Source: Alitta virens
Taxonomy: Eukaryota > Annelida > Polychaeta > Phyllodocida > Nereididae
DNA length: 64,000 nucleotides
Direction of reading: 5' to 3'
NCBI GenBank assembly: GCA_932294295.1
Contig: OW028573.1
Span: 56,893,829 to 56,957,828 of the forward strand
Shown: in pieces, positions 1 through 13,000 of the stretch
Numbering within the stretch: the first letter of the stretch is position 1
Layout of the letters: each line of letters begins with the position of its first letter
The notes under the pieces: generated by a model
The model's database searches: none
Seen by the model: only the letters and a program-made list of their open reading frames with translations
Told to the model about the DNA's origin: nothing
Made by a program: the position numbers and the translations under genes

Positions 1-130
1 CAATTGTTTAGCTCAATCGACGTATCACGTGTCACAACAATTGGATGAACAAACAATTGATTGATATCGAGTCTTGGATCAATGCCATTATTCAATCTGT
101 TGCTAACATTGTGCGTAACCCAGCATATAT

Positions 131-326
131 AGATAGATAGATAGATAGATAGACAGAGAGACAGACAGACAGATAGATAGACAGTGACAGACAGACAGAC
201 AGATAGATAGATTGACAGACGGACGGACGGACAGACAGACAGACAGATCGACAGATAGACAGATAGATAGATAGATAGATAGATGGATAGATGGATAGAT
301 GGATAGATGGATGGATAGATAGATAG
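131..326. repeat. GATA/GACA microsatellite
   Basis: Imperfect tetranucleotide array of AGAT, AGAC and GGAT units. Confidence 0.95.
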
Positions 327-3300
327 CCTTACTGCCCTGTATATAAATGGGACAAATTTGGCAATTTTATACCCATTTTTTTATTTTGTTAAGGAAGTCT
401 GATAAAACATTTTCTTCCGGTCATTCACTTTTTGCGCAATCCTAAATTGTTTAATAATTAATTCTAATAGGCGCGTAATTAAATTAATTAGTTCGTAATC
501 CAAGGTCTGCAAGGGCCTTAAGAGCTCTTAAAGACATTCTGCGGATTTAAACTTTGTTAAATATCTAATTTAATATGCTTTAGTAAACTAGCCTAGAAAC
601 GATCATCTAATTAGTTAATTCAATCTATTTAATAATTTATCTAATTTATTAACGAGATTAGCCCAATTCTGAACTAGACAGACTTAACTTAAATGTTGAT
701 ACGGCATGTCGATCATAAATTAGGCCTACATTAAATTATTATGTTTAAATAATGCATTATACATTTATCATCAAAACAAAGCTTTCCACGGCATATGATA
801 AAATTTGGGAAATACCTTTTTATTTGTGATAAACATGATGTTTATCATGTCACTGGGCCATTCGGTTGATACAATTTTCATAACTTTGATGATTCAGTGC
901 CAAAGTGCCATTAAGCTATAAATAAGACATGGGCAGTGAGAGGGGCCATTTTATGAGCATTCTGCAGCTGGATGAAGTTTGTAGCAACGTTAGAGTAAAA
1001 TGTCTAGTGCAGGGCACAGCTGCCACAGAACATAGCAAAAGACCTCCCCCCCCCCCCAATCATCGATCATTTTTGGACCTTCTCTTGATGGTGAGGACAC
1101 AGGTGCTGGACCGGACTTTTGTACTCATGACCACCGCTGCTGCTGCTGCTGATGCTGCTGCTGATGTTGCTGTTACTGGTTTGCTGATGATGATGTGGAT
1201 GATGATGTTGATGCTGATGATACTTTTAGTGATGAAGATGTATTATTCAAGACCGCCCATTCAGCACGACAGCCTATGTTCCACTCCACTGATCTCATTG
1301 TGTCAGTTTCCCTTCAAAAGAATGCTTCAATTGATTGCTGTAATAGTCCCTTGTCCTGCTTCACTTGATCAGCTATTTAATGGGTGTAATGAAGCGACTG
1401 GTTTGAAATGATGCAGTGCAAATGGCCAATAGATGCATCGCAGGTGACACTAATGTTTCAATGATAAGCTCTCCAGTCTCATGAATATAAATGATTCCTG
1501 CAGATAAAGAGCATGTGAAAAACCATGTCACAATCATGAATGTACATGGCTTGTAGTGTGAATGCAGGCTTATCAATGCCATGAGTCCTCCTTGATAACA
1601 ATACCAGATATGGCTGTTTTCTCATATTCTACGGTTGAAAATTCCATAATGTTGTATTGAAGTATCGATGCATAAAGCAAATGGAAATAAGGAAAGGGAG
1701 AGCCATAATATTGAGCTTTTCAAGGTCCCATATCTCACATCAGTGGGTATGAGCAAAGTCTAGTGTGTTGACGCCTGTGAAGTGCCAGCTTTGAACATGA
1801 CTGACATTTGATATTTAATACGACTCTGCCGTCATATCGTGTTGCCCTGCAGTGGAACTTGACATATTGGAATATTCAGAGGATGACAGGCAATTTGTTC
1901 GTGTACTACACATCTATAGTGTTGACTTCAGTTTGTGGCCATGGATTAACGGCTAATATCTGGGATGCGGGTTGGTGTGATGATATCTGTTGCTGCTGCG
2001 GGCTAGGATGATGTCGGGTGCTGAGGAGGCGTAATATTACATCAGGGATGCACCTAAGTGATGGACAGGACAGCCGGGGGTAAATAACCAGGGTATTCTA
2101 TGCAGAGGCGAGTTTTGTTAGCACTCACTGGAGTAATCATCCCTAAGCAAATAGATACACAGACCTAAGATTACACATTACCATTCCATGGCAGGTCATG
2201 TGTGTATTATGTGTGTGACAGACCAATCATTACGTGCAGAACATCATTTGGTTAGCCCAGACACAGTGATATATGAATCACAGCTATATCCATGCTTAGC
2301 TCAGCTGAGAGAATCGTGATTTTTATGTTGCGCATATAAACATCCAGTGCATGTTTTTCTTCCTTTTTTTTCTTTTTTATTAAAGCTTTAAACATAGTTT
2401 TTACAAAGTTAACTTTAAAGCAAAATCATGTTGTGAGAAGCTATCGTGCGGATCATCAGCTGTTTTTGTCAGTCACCCGCGGCAAAAAGGTGTCATCCAC
2501 ACTGAAAACACAGACACGATGACTTCAGGCAAAACAGTCTGACAGAAGATATGGAAATTGTTTCAAACTAACTTCATATCTCAACAGCAGTATTAGGCCT
2601 ACATGTTCATAACAAAATAACTGCAGTGGACATCATTGACATGGTCTTTAGATCAATAGTCAATAAAAGTCGGAACTAATATGATCATGATAATAGACTA
2701 ACACCTCACTGCTCCATTGTTGCTGTACATGTGTCATGTTAAATATTCAGACCTTATATGGACTCGTGTCATCACGCTGGGCCTCATTTGCTGGAAAGGT
2801 CATGTTTGAAATATGACTTCAAAGGTGAGATAGTATCCAAGCGAGGGCAGGATAGAGACTGACTGCAGGGTATTATCTGTGGGTGCACATGCTGCAGGTC
2901 CTGCAGTGTGGCACCCAGATGGCCCCTAGAGCTGCAGGAGTGAGAAGGGATAAACACAGAGATGGCAAGTCAGTCAGGATCACTGCCACAACATAGGTTA
3001 TTCATGGGAGGGAGCACCAGCCGCAACTGCATAAATACTGTGCTTAAGCCAAGCTGCAGCCTATAAAACCCGGATCTGCATGTGGATTGTGAATCGGATG
3101 CAGGGGCGTGAATATCCTGCTAATGGCCCTAGCCTCACATGAGTACATGCAGGGACAAGGAAGGGGGTCAAGAGAAATGCCCTTCACTCCAAAGATGCCC
3201 TTTTGCAAATGCCCTTAATATTGCCTCTGTGCATGCCCCAGTGGAGATGCCATTGCGTCTCAATGCCCTATGCACTGCCCACATTCTCATGGAGTGATCA

Positions 3301-6300
3301 TGACCTCCTGCATTCATAATTGCATTTAATGACCTCTGAGGACCTGATAGAATTCCCAATGACCTTTTCAAAGGGCCTTTCTGTTTGCTCCAGCGCTGTT
3401 CCATGCTCTTAATGGTCCTGCATCAATTATACACAGAATTACTCGTTCTTTCTGCATGCATTTGTTCAGGAATTCTGTATGACCTATCATTCAAATAATA
3501 ATTCCCCCATATGTATTGTAACATTGCTGCATGGATATTTATGAATGCAATCTGCGTAACTGTGCAACATTTTGTGCGGGAATTGAGTAATTGACACTTT
3601 TCTAGGTCACTGACTCTCCGCCATATTGGTGACCCAGTTGCGGCTAATTTGATTGGTTGTTGTGAGACGTGTGTAAAACACTTGCGAGTGTGTTAGGCAA
3701 GCACATTGTGTGCTGTAAACATCAGCCCCTGTTTGTTTTTAAAACATATTGGGAAGAATGTGATCTCTGCCAAGATTTAGGTAAAGGGTGGTAGCTTTTT
3801 ACTTCCAGTTAAACTTACCATAACCAAGTTCATTTTTTGGTGCTAATTTGTTAACTTCTGCCTCATTAAAACTTGTGTAATTGCTGGGAAATAATTACGA
3901 AGGAATGTGTTTATTAACAAAAGATTTATAAGGATGGATGCCCTCAATTTAGGTCATAAACATGCATAATTAACGTAGATTAACTTCTCCTAGCTGCTGC
4001 AAGGCAGCCTATTAGCTGTAAAAAATAGCAGTAATTTGAAGAAAGTAAGCTAGCATTAAAAGTCCTGCCGACAGTGATAGGCACGAGCATGGGGAAAAGC
4101 ATGGGAAAAACATGTGTCTTGTGACAGGAGGCATCTTCTTTTACGGGCCTCTCATGAACATGTGGATGTCATGGAAACTCGTAAATCCAGCAGCAATAGG
4201 GCTATTTTGGGTTCATGGGAGCAGGGATAATTGCAATGATGTGGCAAACAGCCGTCGCATAAGCCAGATCATGCAGAATCTAGTGATGGGCCCTGCATCA
4301 CCGCATCCCTAGGCAGCTGCAGCAAAAATGACTTGCAAAATGAAACTAGTTATACACACACTAGTTATCACTCTACTATTCAGGGAATTATTATGACTCT
4401 CCCACTGGGCCACTCAGCATGTAAACACCACACACTGAAATATTATGTTACCTTCAACAATGCTTGAAGTTAATGCATTAGGGCCATTTGTAGCTCTAGA
4501 AATCAATATTTTCTTTTACGTCCATTATGTATTATTAATTTAGCAACAACAGACTGAAATCATTAGTTCCAAATGCAGTCTTAGCATGGTGTGTTTGTAC
4601 TCTTGAGGAGTTAGAACTTACCAAATCAATAGGTCCGAACTTGTGTGAGATGTTTTTTCTGTGTGTTTTTCAGGGCTGCCCTTTTAAACAAATAATACAA
4701 CTAAAAGAAAAAAACATAGTCCTGCAAAAAGGGGAAAGGAAAACGAGAAAACAAAAGCAGTAATCTAGTAATGGGATTTTGGGATGACTTTGCAGAAATA
4801 AACAAGAGCAGAGATGGAGATTGATTTTGGCCTAATGGACAACAGTGTACTGGTTTGCATTGAGTTTACTTTGAGTTTGGTTTGAGCGATCGAGATGTGA
4901 GTGAATATTTTATGAGTGATGGGCCGCGTGGAACATTATGAGATGAAAGGAAAATACGAGTGACCAGCACACTGCCATCAAAAGGAAATTTGTCAAGATT
5001 TGTTGGCAGAAGCGATTGTGAGGAGGAGAGGGTGATAATTCTTTGACAGGTTGAAGTGCCCAGTGGATGAAAGAATAAAGAAAGGCCCAATTGCATCGGC
5101 ACACTTGTCTCCCCTGGTAGTGCTCATTACTTGAACCCCTGATCACCCCACCCTTGCAGAGCTATACGTCCTAATGATCTTGTCACTTCTCTGAGCCCCC
5201 CGGGCCTTGGGGAAATCGTTCATTGTTTGCCGGATTCAGTACCACGTCTGAGGAAATGATGGAGGGCACAGGAGTAATATGCTGGTTATAAGCACGACGG
5301 AAGACGACTTGACAGGAAGACCTAGCTACTCCTCTTCATCTATAGAAATCTATTGTGATCCAGTTTGATCCTTTGGTATCTATTTTGCCTAAAATGAACT
5401 TAAATGCAATCGCCTACAACTTCATACAAAGCAAACTGCTGTTATGAAATGAAAGTTTGAGGTTCATTGAAAGGCAAACAGCGCATCCCTGTGTGACTCC
5501 TTTATCAAAAAAAACCCCTATATCCCTACCCAAACCACCATACCCAAGCCAGTTTCAAGTTGCCCCCATAATTGCCCTGCTTTCACAAGTCATTCAGTGC
5601 ATCTATAGGGGCAAAATATGGGTAGCCAGCCTCTCTGTTATTCATCTGATTAAAAAAAAATTCATAAAAATGCACTGTTGTGACACAATTGGGTTAATTA
5701 AATAAATCTCAAATTGTTGTTAAATATTTCACCGTTGCTTTTCTGTGTAATTATGCAGCTTATTGACATCAACATGAATCACTCGCAGTATAAACACAGA
5801 GCCAGATATGATGAAAGCGTCATATCAGCAGAGCTTAATTTGCGATGCCATTAAGCAACTTTGTCAGAGCAGAAATTGTCGCAGAACATTGTCACATGAA
5901 TGTACGTGGGTGATGGTTCCTGTTCAACTCTGTTGATGCATGCCTGTGGCAAGGCCATGTACATCTGTGATAAAAGCCCAGATCTTTCTCAGTGGAACCA
6001 GACTCCCAATTAGCAAAGACCCAGTCATCTACACAGAGAGTCACTCATGAAATCTCAGAATTATGATCTTGCATAAAGCCATCAGAGACTGGGGACAAAG
6101 GGATGCAACAGAACCACGGGACAAGAGAGTAGAACATCCAAAGACCAGTTCTGAGCATTGTGTGGTATAAGGAATGCAGAGCAAATATAAAAAGGCTGAC
6201 TCTAGCCAGCGGAAAACACCCCCCCCCCCCCCTGCCCCCGGGATATAATAGGCGAATGGCACAAAAGGCAAAACAGAATCAAGATCTCGTCCTGCTAGCT

Positions 6301-9300
6301 CCCCAGCCGCCGTAATGGTTGCTGCGTCATCAAAGACGCGTATCATGGGCTAGGCACATCAGCAAATGGAGGCAGTTCAACAATCGCAAGACGAATGTCA
6401 AAGACAGCAGAGAGCAGAGAACATTGCATTCATGAGCACTGGCTCCATTACAATGTGTATGAAGCATCATATTAATCGCAAATGGCTTTTGTGAGTAAGA
6501 TACGCTTTGATATGTGACCGCGGCCCCCATTTCCTGTGCTCTCCGCGTCATGTGACCTTCCCCTGACCTCTCTGTGACATTGAAGAGACAATTTCCGCAT
6601 TGTGACGAGCAGCGACCTGTTCTGGATGACCACAAGGGCCTCCCGAGAAAAGGGCACCAATCAGCCTATTACGTGTCCAAGGGCCTGCTGATGCAATGAT
6701 GATGATGACATGGGTAATGCAGTTGCTTTGATATAACTTCTAACGACTCACCACACCCTATTACAGTGAATGCCTGACTGGTACATTCAAAGTAACCGAG
6801 TGCCGAAGAATTGGCTGTGAATGGCTTATATTGCACTCCATTAAATTCTGTTTCAATCGCCTGGAAGTTGAAAGACTAACTCCATACTGAATCAGACGCA
6901 TTTAAAGTTTTATTCCGCACACAATTCGGCCGTTCATACAGGATCAATACCTCGTTGAGGCTAGCTGCTTTCAAGTGGCACACTCCAGCCCTGTTTGAAG
7001 CAGATTGGGAAAGTGAAGCTCTGTGAGCGCTCTCAAAACTTAGTTATACTTTTGAATAATACTTGGGTGTGTGAGTGGCTGGCGGGCGCCATGTTTTGTT
7101 TGATTTGTTGTTCATTAAGCGCAAATTGGGCGGAGCAGCCGTGGACGGCAGTGAAAAGGCGAGCAGAAAAAGGAGCGGGAGAAATCGAGATTAATTTCCA
7201 GGGATGGAAGCGGAGGAGGAGAACTCACGTCAGCATCTGCAAGCAGTGACAATTCATGGGACAAAATCAATGTTATAAGGAAGCTGATTTTCCCTATCAC
7301 GTTGTGTTAACGACGGTGATGACCTGTAATTAGTTCATGGCTGGAAACAATGTGTGATGAAGATGAAGCCAAGTTCCGGTTGCAGAGTGCCTAAGGATGC
7401 CTGGGGATGTGGTGCTGCATCCGGTCAACATCCTCATCTCTATGCTCCCCCCCCCCCCACTTCCCCCATCATCCACTCTACAACTTCATATTTTGCTTGC
7501 GCCGCGGGCAGCTCATATCGCCATCAATGACACTCTGCCAAAAGAATTAATATTTTCATAAGATCTCATTTCGCCTCGCATTGTGAGGGGGCTTGGGGGG
7601 TCGGGGGCCGAGGGGGTGTGCACAGCTACACGTCCCCCAAATGAAAGTCTCTGTGGGCCCGGTTGCTTCGCAGTCTTAACGTAATACACATGCACAGAGG
7701 TCTATTTCATCAACAACAAGGCAGAATAATGACAGAGCGCAATGTGATCACCAAGGTGCAGCGAGGGATCGAAAGAGGACCAACGGGGAACAGATGGAGA
7801 CAGGCATGAGACAGACAGAGAGACATAAAAGAGGGGAAAGATAGGGAGACAGCTTTTGAGAGACCCTCAACAACCAGCCAGTCGACCAGGGAGACAGGGT
7901 TAGCTAAACACTCAGTCAGATCCACCCTCAAAGGAAGCCATATACTATATTAGGACTCCGGTCCAAATGGAGTTGCCTAATGCATTGTCATCTTATATCT
8001 TGCTATGACGACCTCAGAGATGCTTGGAGTGAATCGTGATTCAAAGAGACTGCTCTGATCTCATACAATCAGATCAAAGAAGCACCTCTCCTAATCAGAT
8101 GGGTAATAAAGGCTCTGCTGTGGGTAGGTCTAGGTTTCAACCAAATTAGCCAAAATGACAATCATGACTCGTGCAATTTTGATCGGGACATCTTCCTGAC
8201 TCTGAAATTCATCTCTCCTAATCCCTTGATCTTAGGCTGAATCTTAGCGTCAGATTAGACAGGCCTTAAACCCGCCTACATATGAGCGCATTGGTGTCGA
8301 GTTCCCAGATGTCTGTCATGAAGCCAGGTCGACCTGTGATTCTGATTTCCTTAAAACGGAAATGAGTCAACATTTTTGTATCTTCCTTGTCAAAACTCGA
8401 TTAGATGGCTGACTTTCAATTTCCAAATGGACTTGTTGACTGAGGAACTGGTGGTGACATTTGATATGAGGCTTCAGTCACAGTTTGATTTCAGCGATTC
8501 TCTCTCGCGGTGAACTTTGCCTTCCCAGCTCATGTTGGAAATTGATATTTTAATTAATGGCATTCCCTGCAATGTGAGGCCAATTCAAATATCTCTGTTG
8601 GATTTGTTGGTGCTGCTTGAGTGTTATGTGTCTGTTTACTTTCCTATACACTAAACAATGTATATTCTCCTCTTTCCTTTGCCCTTGAACCAGTGAAGAC
8701 AATAAGAACTGCAGCACGAACCGCAGCACAAACTGCAGGACATGGCCTGCAGGATCAATCTCCTGCTCTAAGTAGTCCACTTGTATCTGTGCAGCCCGAT
8801 GCTCCAAGATGCAATTGCTCCATCTATTTTCCGCATCTTACGCTCTTGTCCATATCTCTGCGGATGACATATCACAGCTAGCTAAAGCAATTCACTGCAT
8901 TTGTCCTTATACTGCAGTACACTGTGGAGCACATGCAGTGTGCAGTGTTATGTGCCACTGTAGCTTTAGCACTACACTCATACAGTGTACAAGCAGTGCG
9001 AGGCCTTTTATGTGCAATGCTTCACGCCTTGTACACTTTTATGTGGGTGTTTATTCCCACCAAATTGGTGGAAGATCTGTTCTCAATGTCAGACACAACA
9101 CCACGCTGAAGTCTGCTCCTATATTTAGCATACTATTAAAGGGATTCTTTGAAATTGTGTGGCATCATTAAGGCCCTGTTTCTGAAATATCCAAAGGTGA
9201 ACAAGACAAAGATTCCTGTAGCCTTGTACCGTGCTCGTAAAATACGCCCAGCTCCGACAATAAAATTCTCTTCCAGTTTTATGATGCTGGGCAGGTGTGC

Positions 9301-12300
9301 TTAGAGAAGCAACTTTCCCGCATGCGTGTTCACGACATCTATTCCCTTTTAACACGTGATTACGAGAGACTAAAGTAACGTCACCATTTGGTCATGATTT
9401 TTAGGTTTTTGTTAAATAACATCAGAGTTATAAAACTCATTTGTTCTTGGTGAATCAGGCACATTTCTGATGAAGCAATCTTCAAAGCAAGCACTAATAT
9501 TACATTGCTTACTTCTGCAAAGAGATCTGTATTCTGCACGCACAAGGCCGTGGACCTTCACAAAAGATTCGCTTGGTCTTTATTCCGCACTTGTTCTGTT
9601 TCTCAAGTTGAACGTTGCACCTTTGAGCTGAGTTGATGTTCAAAGTCAAATGCCCTGTTAAGCACCTTAGCAATCATGCAATTCCTTAATTCCATGTCCT
9701 TGTGTAAGAGCAATTCCCTTGACCAACTGCCTTTGTTATCCCAAGATAATTAGGTGAATTTAGGTGTAACATTCAGTCAAAATATGCACTGGCTCCAAAC
9801 GTTGCATTATATTCATGTAGTTAAATGAAGATTATTGTGTTAGAAAGCCACAAAAGCTTCCAGGGTAATTTGTCACAGGGTAAGGATCAAGGCTGCAGGG
9901 ATCAAGGGGTGCATCTGGTGCAGTCACCCACAGACTGCAGCTGCTGCAAGGACTAGAATCCCACAAGTAGGTCAGTGTCATGCGGGCGTTAGATGCCAAG
10001 TCATCTGGGCGATAATTGGGAGACGACATGGCAGGATTACTGGCTGAGGACGGGGCCGATCCTTCATGGGGCCTTAACAAGGATGTTATTTCGGCGTTTC
10101 ATCAATAATTGATGCAGGCCGACTTGCCAGCCGTCTCTTGCACTGACTCCTGTTGTATCTAACTTGCAAACTGATCCCAGGAAGCCACTCCACACTGCCT
10201 CATGTGGGGGTAGACTCTGTGAGGTGATCCCTCTCATATATGGCCATTGCAGCTGCAGCAGCAGCAATATGGAGAAGCTTTCATAACTGCATCCCAACTT
10301 GCAACCTTGTTTGTGTATCCTGCAGATTGCTAGGTGTTCAGCTCAACCGGCTCACAAAAATGTTGAAAACTGCTCAATAAAACCAGCCTATACCCTACTC
10401 AGCACACTCATCATGGTCATGTGACTTCATTACACAAAGTTATTGAATTTCCACTAATACCTTTTCCAAGGGAGGGATACACACCAGCAACAAGGACTCT
10501 GTCTATTGGTTTATTGCGTTAGATGAGCAGCTCGTTTATTACAGTGTTCCATCATGTGCAGATGCCATATTGATGTTCACAAATACATTATCGTTTCCTA
10601 CATAAGTAATAGATGATTTAGTGCAGGGCCTTGGGGTACTCCTTTCCATGTCTATTGCATGTGTAAGTATTCCACTCATACTAGAGAAACACTCTACATA
10701 GACACTGTCTGCATGCAGTGGGCTGCTGGGGGCACTGTCAACAACCACAGGGGGTGATTAGTAGCCAGTCCTGACACGGATGACACAACCCTCATTCCCT
10801 CATGAATCACCCTGTCCTACACCCCTCCAAACACCCCCTCCCCCCTGCAAAGCCTAGCCCTGTGAATCCAGTTACTCTTGCATAACCATGGAGTCACTAC
10901 ATCGACAATAGCACGGGGCATGATCACCTCCCAATTATCGCCCTAGTTAATTGCCTGGCCTCATTTCCACGAGAATCTTGGCCCATAATGAAATGATGGT
11001 TGGTCCATTGTCTCTCTACCATGTCCTGACTTGCTATGCTGGTGGTAATTACAAGCAGGTTCCAGTATGCCCTACTAATTACATGGTGCTAATTATTCAG
11101 CCAAATAAGCATCGTCATGATATTGGTAAATATGAAGCAAGTTGAATTCGCACTCATTTTCACCTTGATATCTTGCCATCGTTGTTATTGGCTTTACATG
11201 ACTCCTACGAAAACTGAGCCTAACAATCAGTTGCTTCTAGATAGATTTCTGTGAAGAACTGATAACTCATTTCACATTTACGTCTCCCTGGGACGGATAA
11301 TGATCCATGGAGCTCCCAAAGTCCCAGCCTCATTAGATGGGATTTTTTATACAGTGCAACTCCCTAACAATTACCAAGACGTAACTAGTTGCTTCTTGAC
11401 ATGTTACAAAACCCGAGGTAAACAGAGTAGAAGACAGAGCTTTGCAGATAGGAGCAAGAGCAAGGTTTTCTGTTGTAAATCAGTGGGAACTATTCATGAA
11501 GAACTGCCATATACTACAGGGTGTCCAAAAAGAGCAATGGCTCGCTGACACAGGGGCATCTTTGGCTAATATTTTAAAGGGAGAGGCGGCCTGCTATCGA
11601 CCAGCGTCTGGCCAGCCTTTACCTTGGAATTGTTATCGGAGCTTGGTCATTTTGCGGCAGCCACTAGCATTAAGCAACTCCTGCCACGGATGACCCAGCC
11701 CCCTGCCCTTTGCCCTTCGACCTGATCCACTCAATTTCAGCCGACTACCCAGCAAGTCTTTCTTTTTGCCCCCTCAACCCCCAAAATGGCCACCAAAATG
11801 GCCTCTCAGATTTATGGGGGAATATCTCTTCGCACGCTCACGACCTCTAGCGGGGATCGCTCAGTGTCACGTGACCTTGCGACATGTCACGTGATCACTC
11901 AATTCTTCTCAAATCTCGCCATTGTCGTCCTATTAGCGTTTGGCCTTTTTGTGATCTTTTGTCTAGTATACAGTGCGCGTTGCAGTCCATAAGCTGTTAT
12001 AGAATGATATTTCAGGCTATAGTTATGCTGTCTCAGTTGCTACTACAATTTGCACTGTCTGCTGTCTGGTTCACATACTCGCACCTTTTTGTGTCTTAAG
12101 AGCTAAGATATTGGCCAGACTGTCTTGACGCAAGACCCTCGATCACACCTTGCCGCAGAAGAGGGTCTTGGAGAATTCGGGGGAGCAAGAATCCTAGTGG
12201 GGAGAGCAAGGAATTCGACAGTGTAGATCACTTCATTTTAACCATAAGAATACAAATCTGTGAGTCCCTGTACTTAATAAGATGATGCAACGTCGTACCA

Positions 12301-13000
12301 GACAGATTTTTAAGAACTATATATGTATTTTGTTGGCCGCTTAAACTTAACATGCGTAGTGACTAGACCCTCGTCGTCTAGGCCTAGACTGTTGGCCAGA
12401 TATACAGTTGGTACATGTTGCGGTTTCATACAGCACCAATGCTGCTGCACCATATCTTAAACTTTACTGCAGAAGTAACCTGTGGAATTGACAATTGATG
12501 GACGTAAACATCTGTGGTGACTCGGGCGGTATGGAACTTCTGGTGCCTGGTTCTTGAACTCTGGCCTCTAGTCAGTTTGTCACACTCTTTTATTTCTGCA
12601 CCACTAGCAGTTATGTATACAAGGAAATACCCCGAGTGTCTGTGTAGCTTCTTACTATGCATCAAATGCTGTACTCCTCGGGCACCTTTCCTACTTATTA
12701 CACCTTATAGGATATTGGAGAGTTGAGATTAGGGCGGGTCATCTGTCACTGCAGCATTAGGAATTGACCATTCATCAGGCTGTCCAAGTGATGCATTGCA
12801 TTCCGAAGTCACTGCCAAGAAGGTGATCTTTAATTCGGGATTCAGAGGCTGCGTCAAGAGTGATGAATAGACCCTTATTAAATGCCAAGTATTCATTGGC
12901 AAAATGGCCTGATAAAGTGGCTAAGACATTTGACTGGTGACAACCTGGAATAAGCAATGATGCAGATGCTGCTTCAGCCTCATCTGACGTATCAATGAAC
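327..13000. other. No gene recognised (left third of the gene-free region)
   Basis: Mostly unique, complex sequence. It includes poly(C) runs near 1036, 6219 and 7446, an AT-rich block at 400-780, a short tandem (AACTGCAGCACG-like, about 8707-8740) and a TATA-like CTATAAAA at 3061. Open frames here (for example 929-1411 +, 6041-6346 -) match no protein family I know and lack splice logic. It could be intergenic or 5' intron of gene A with regulatory sites. Confidence 0.5.
11784..11895. promoter_or_regulatory. Paired TCACGTGA sites with YY1-like repeats
   Basis: Two perfect TCACGTGA palindromes (11867-11874 and 11887-11894) lie exactly 20 bases apart, downstream of two CAAAATGGCC words. TCACGTGA is bound by bHLH-zipper factors such as USF and MITF/TFE. 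Possible promoter or enhancer; no transcript is visible. Confidence 0.3.

Noticed and set aside
929..1411. 160-codon open frame with Ala/Asp and Met-rich runs
   Set aside because: Built on GCT/GAT trinucleotide repeats and a poly(C) run; no family resemblance.
11786..11992. 68-codon frame with a hydrophobic stretch near its end
   Set aside because: The hydrophobic segment is plausible as a membrane helix, but there is no homology, and no donor in phase 1 to join gene A.
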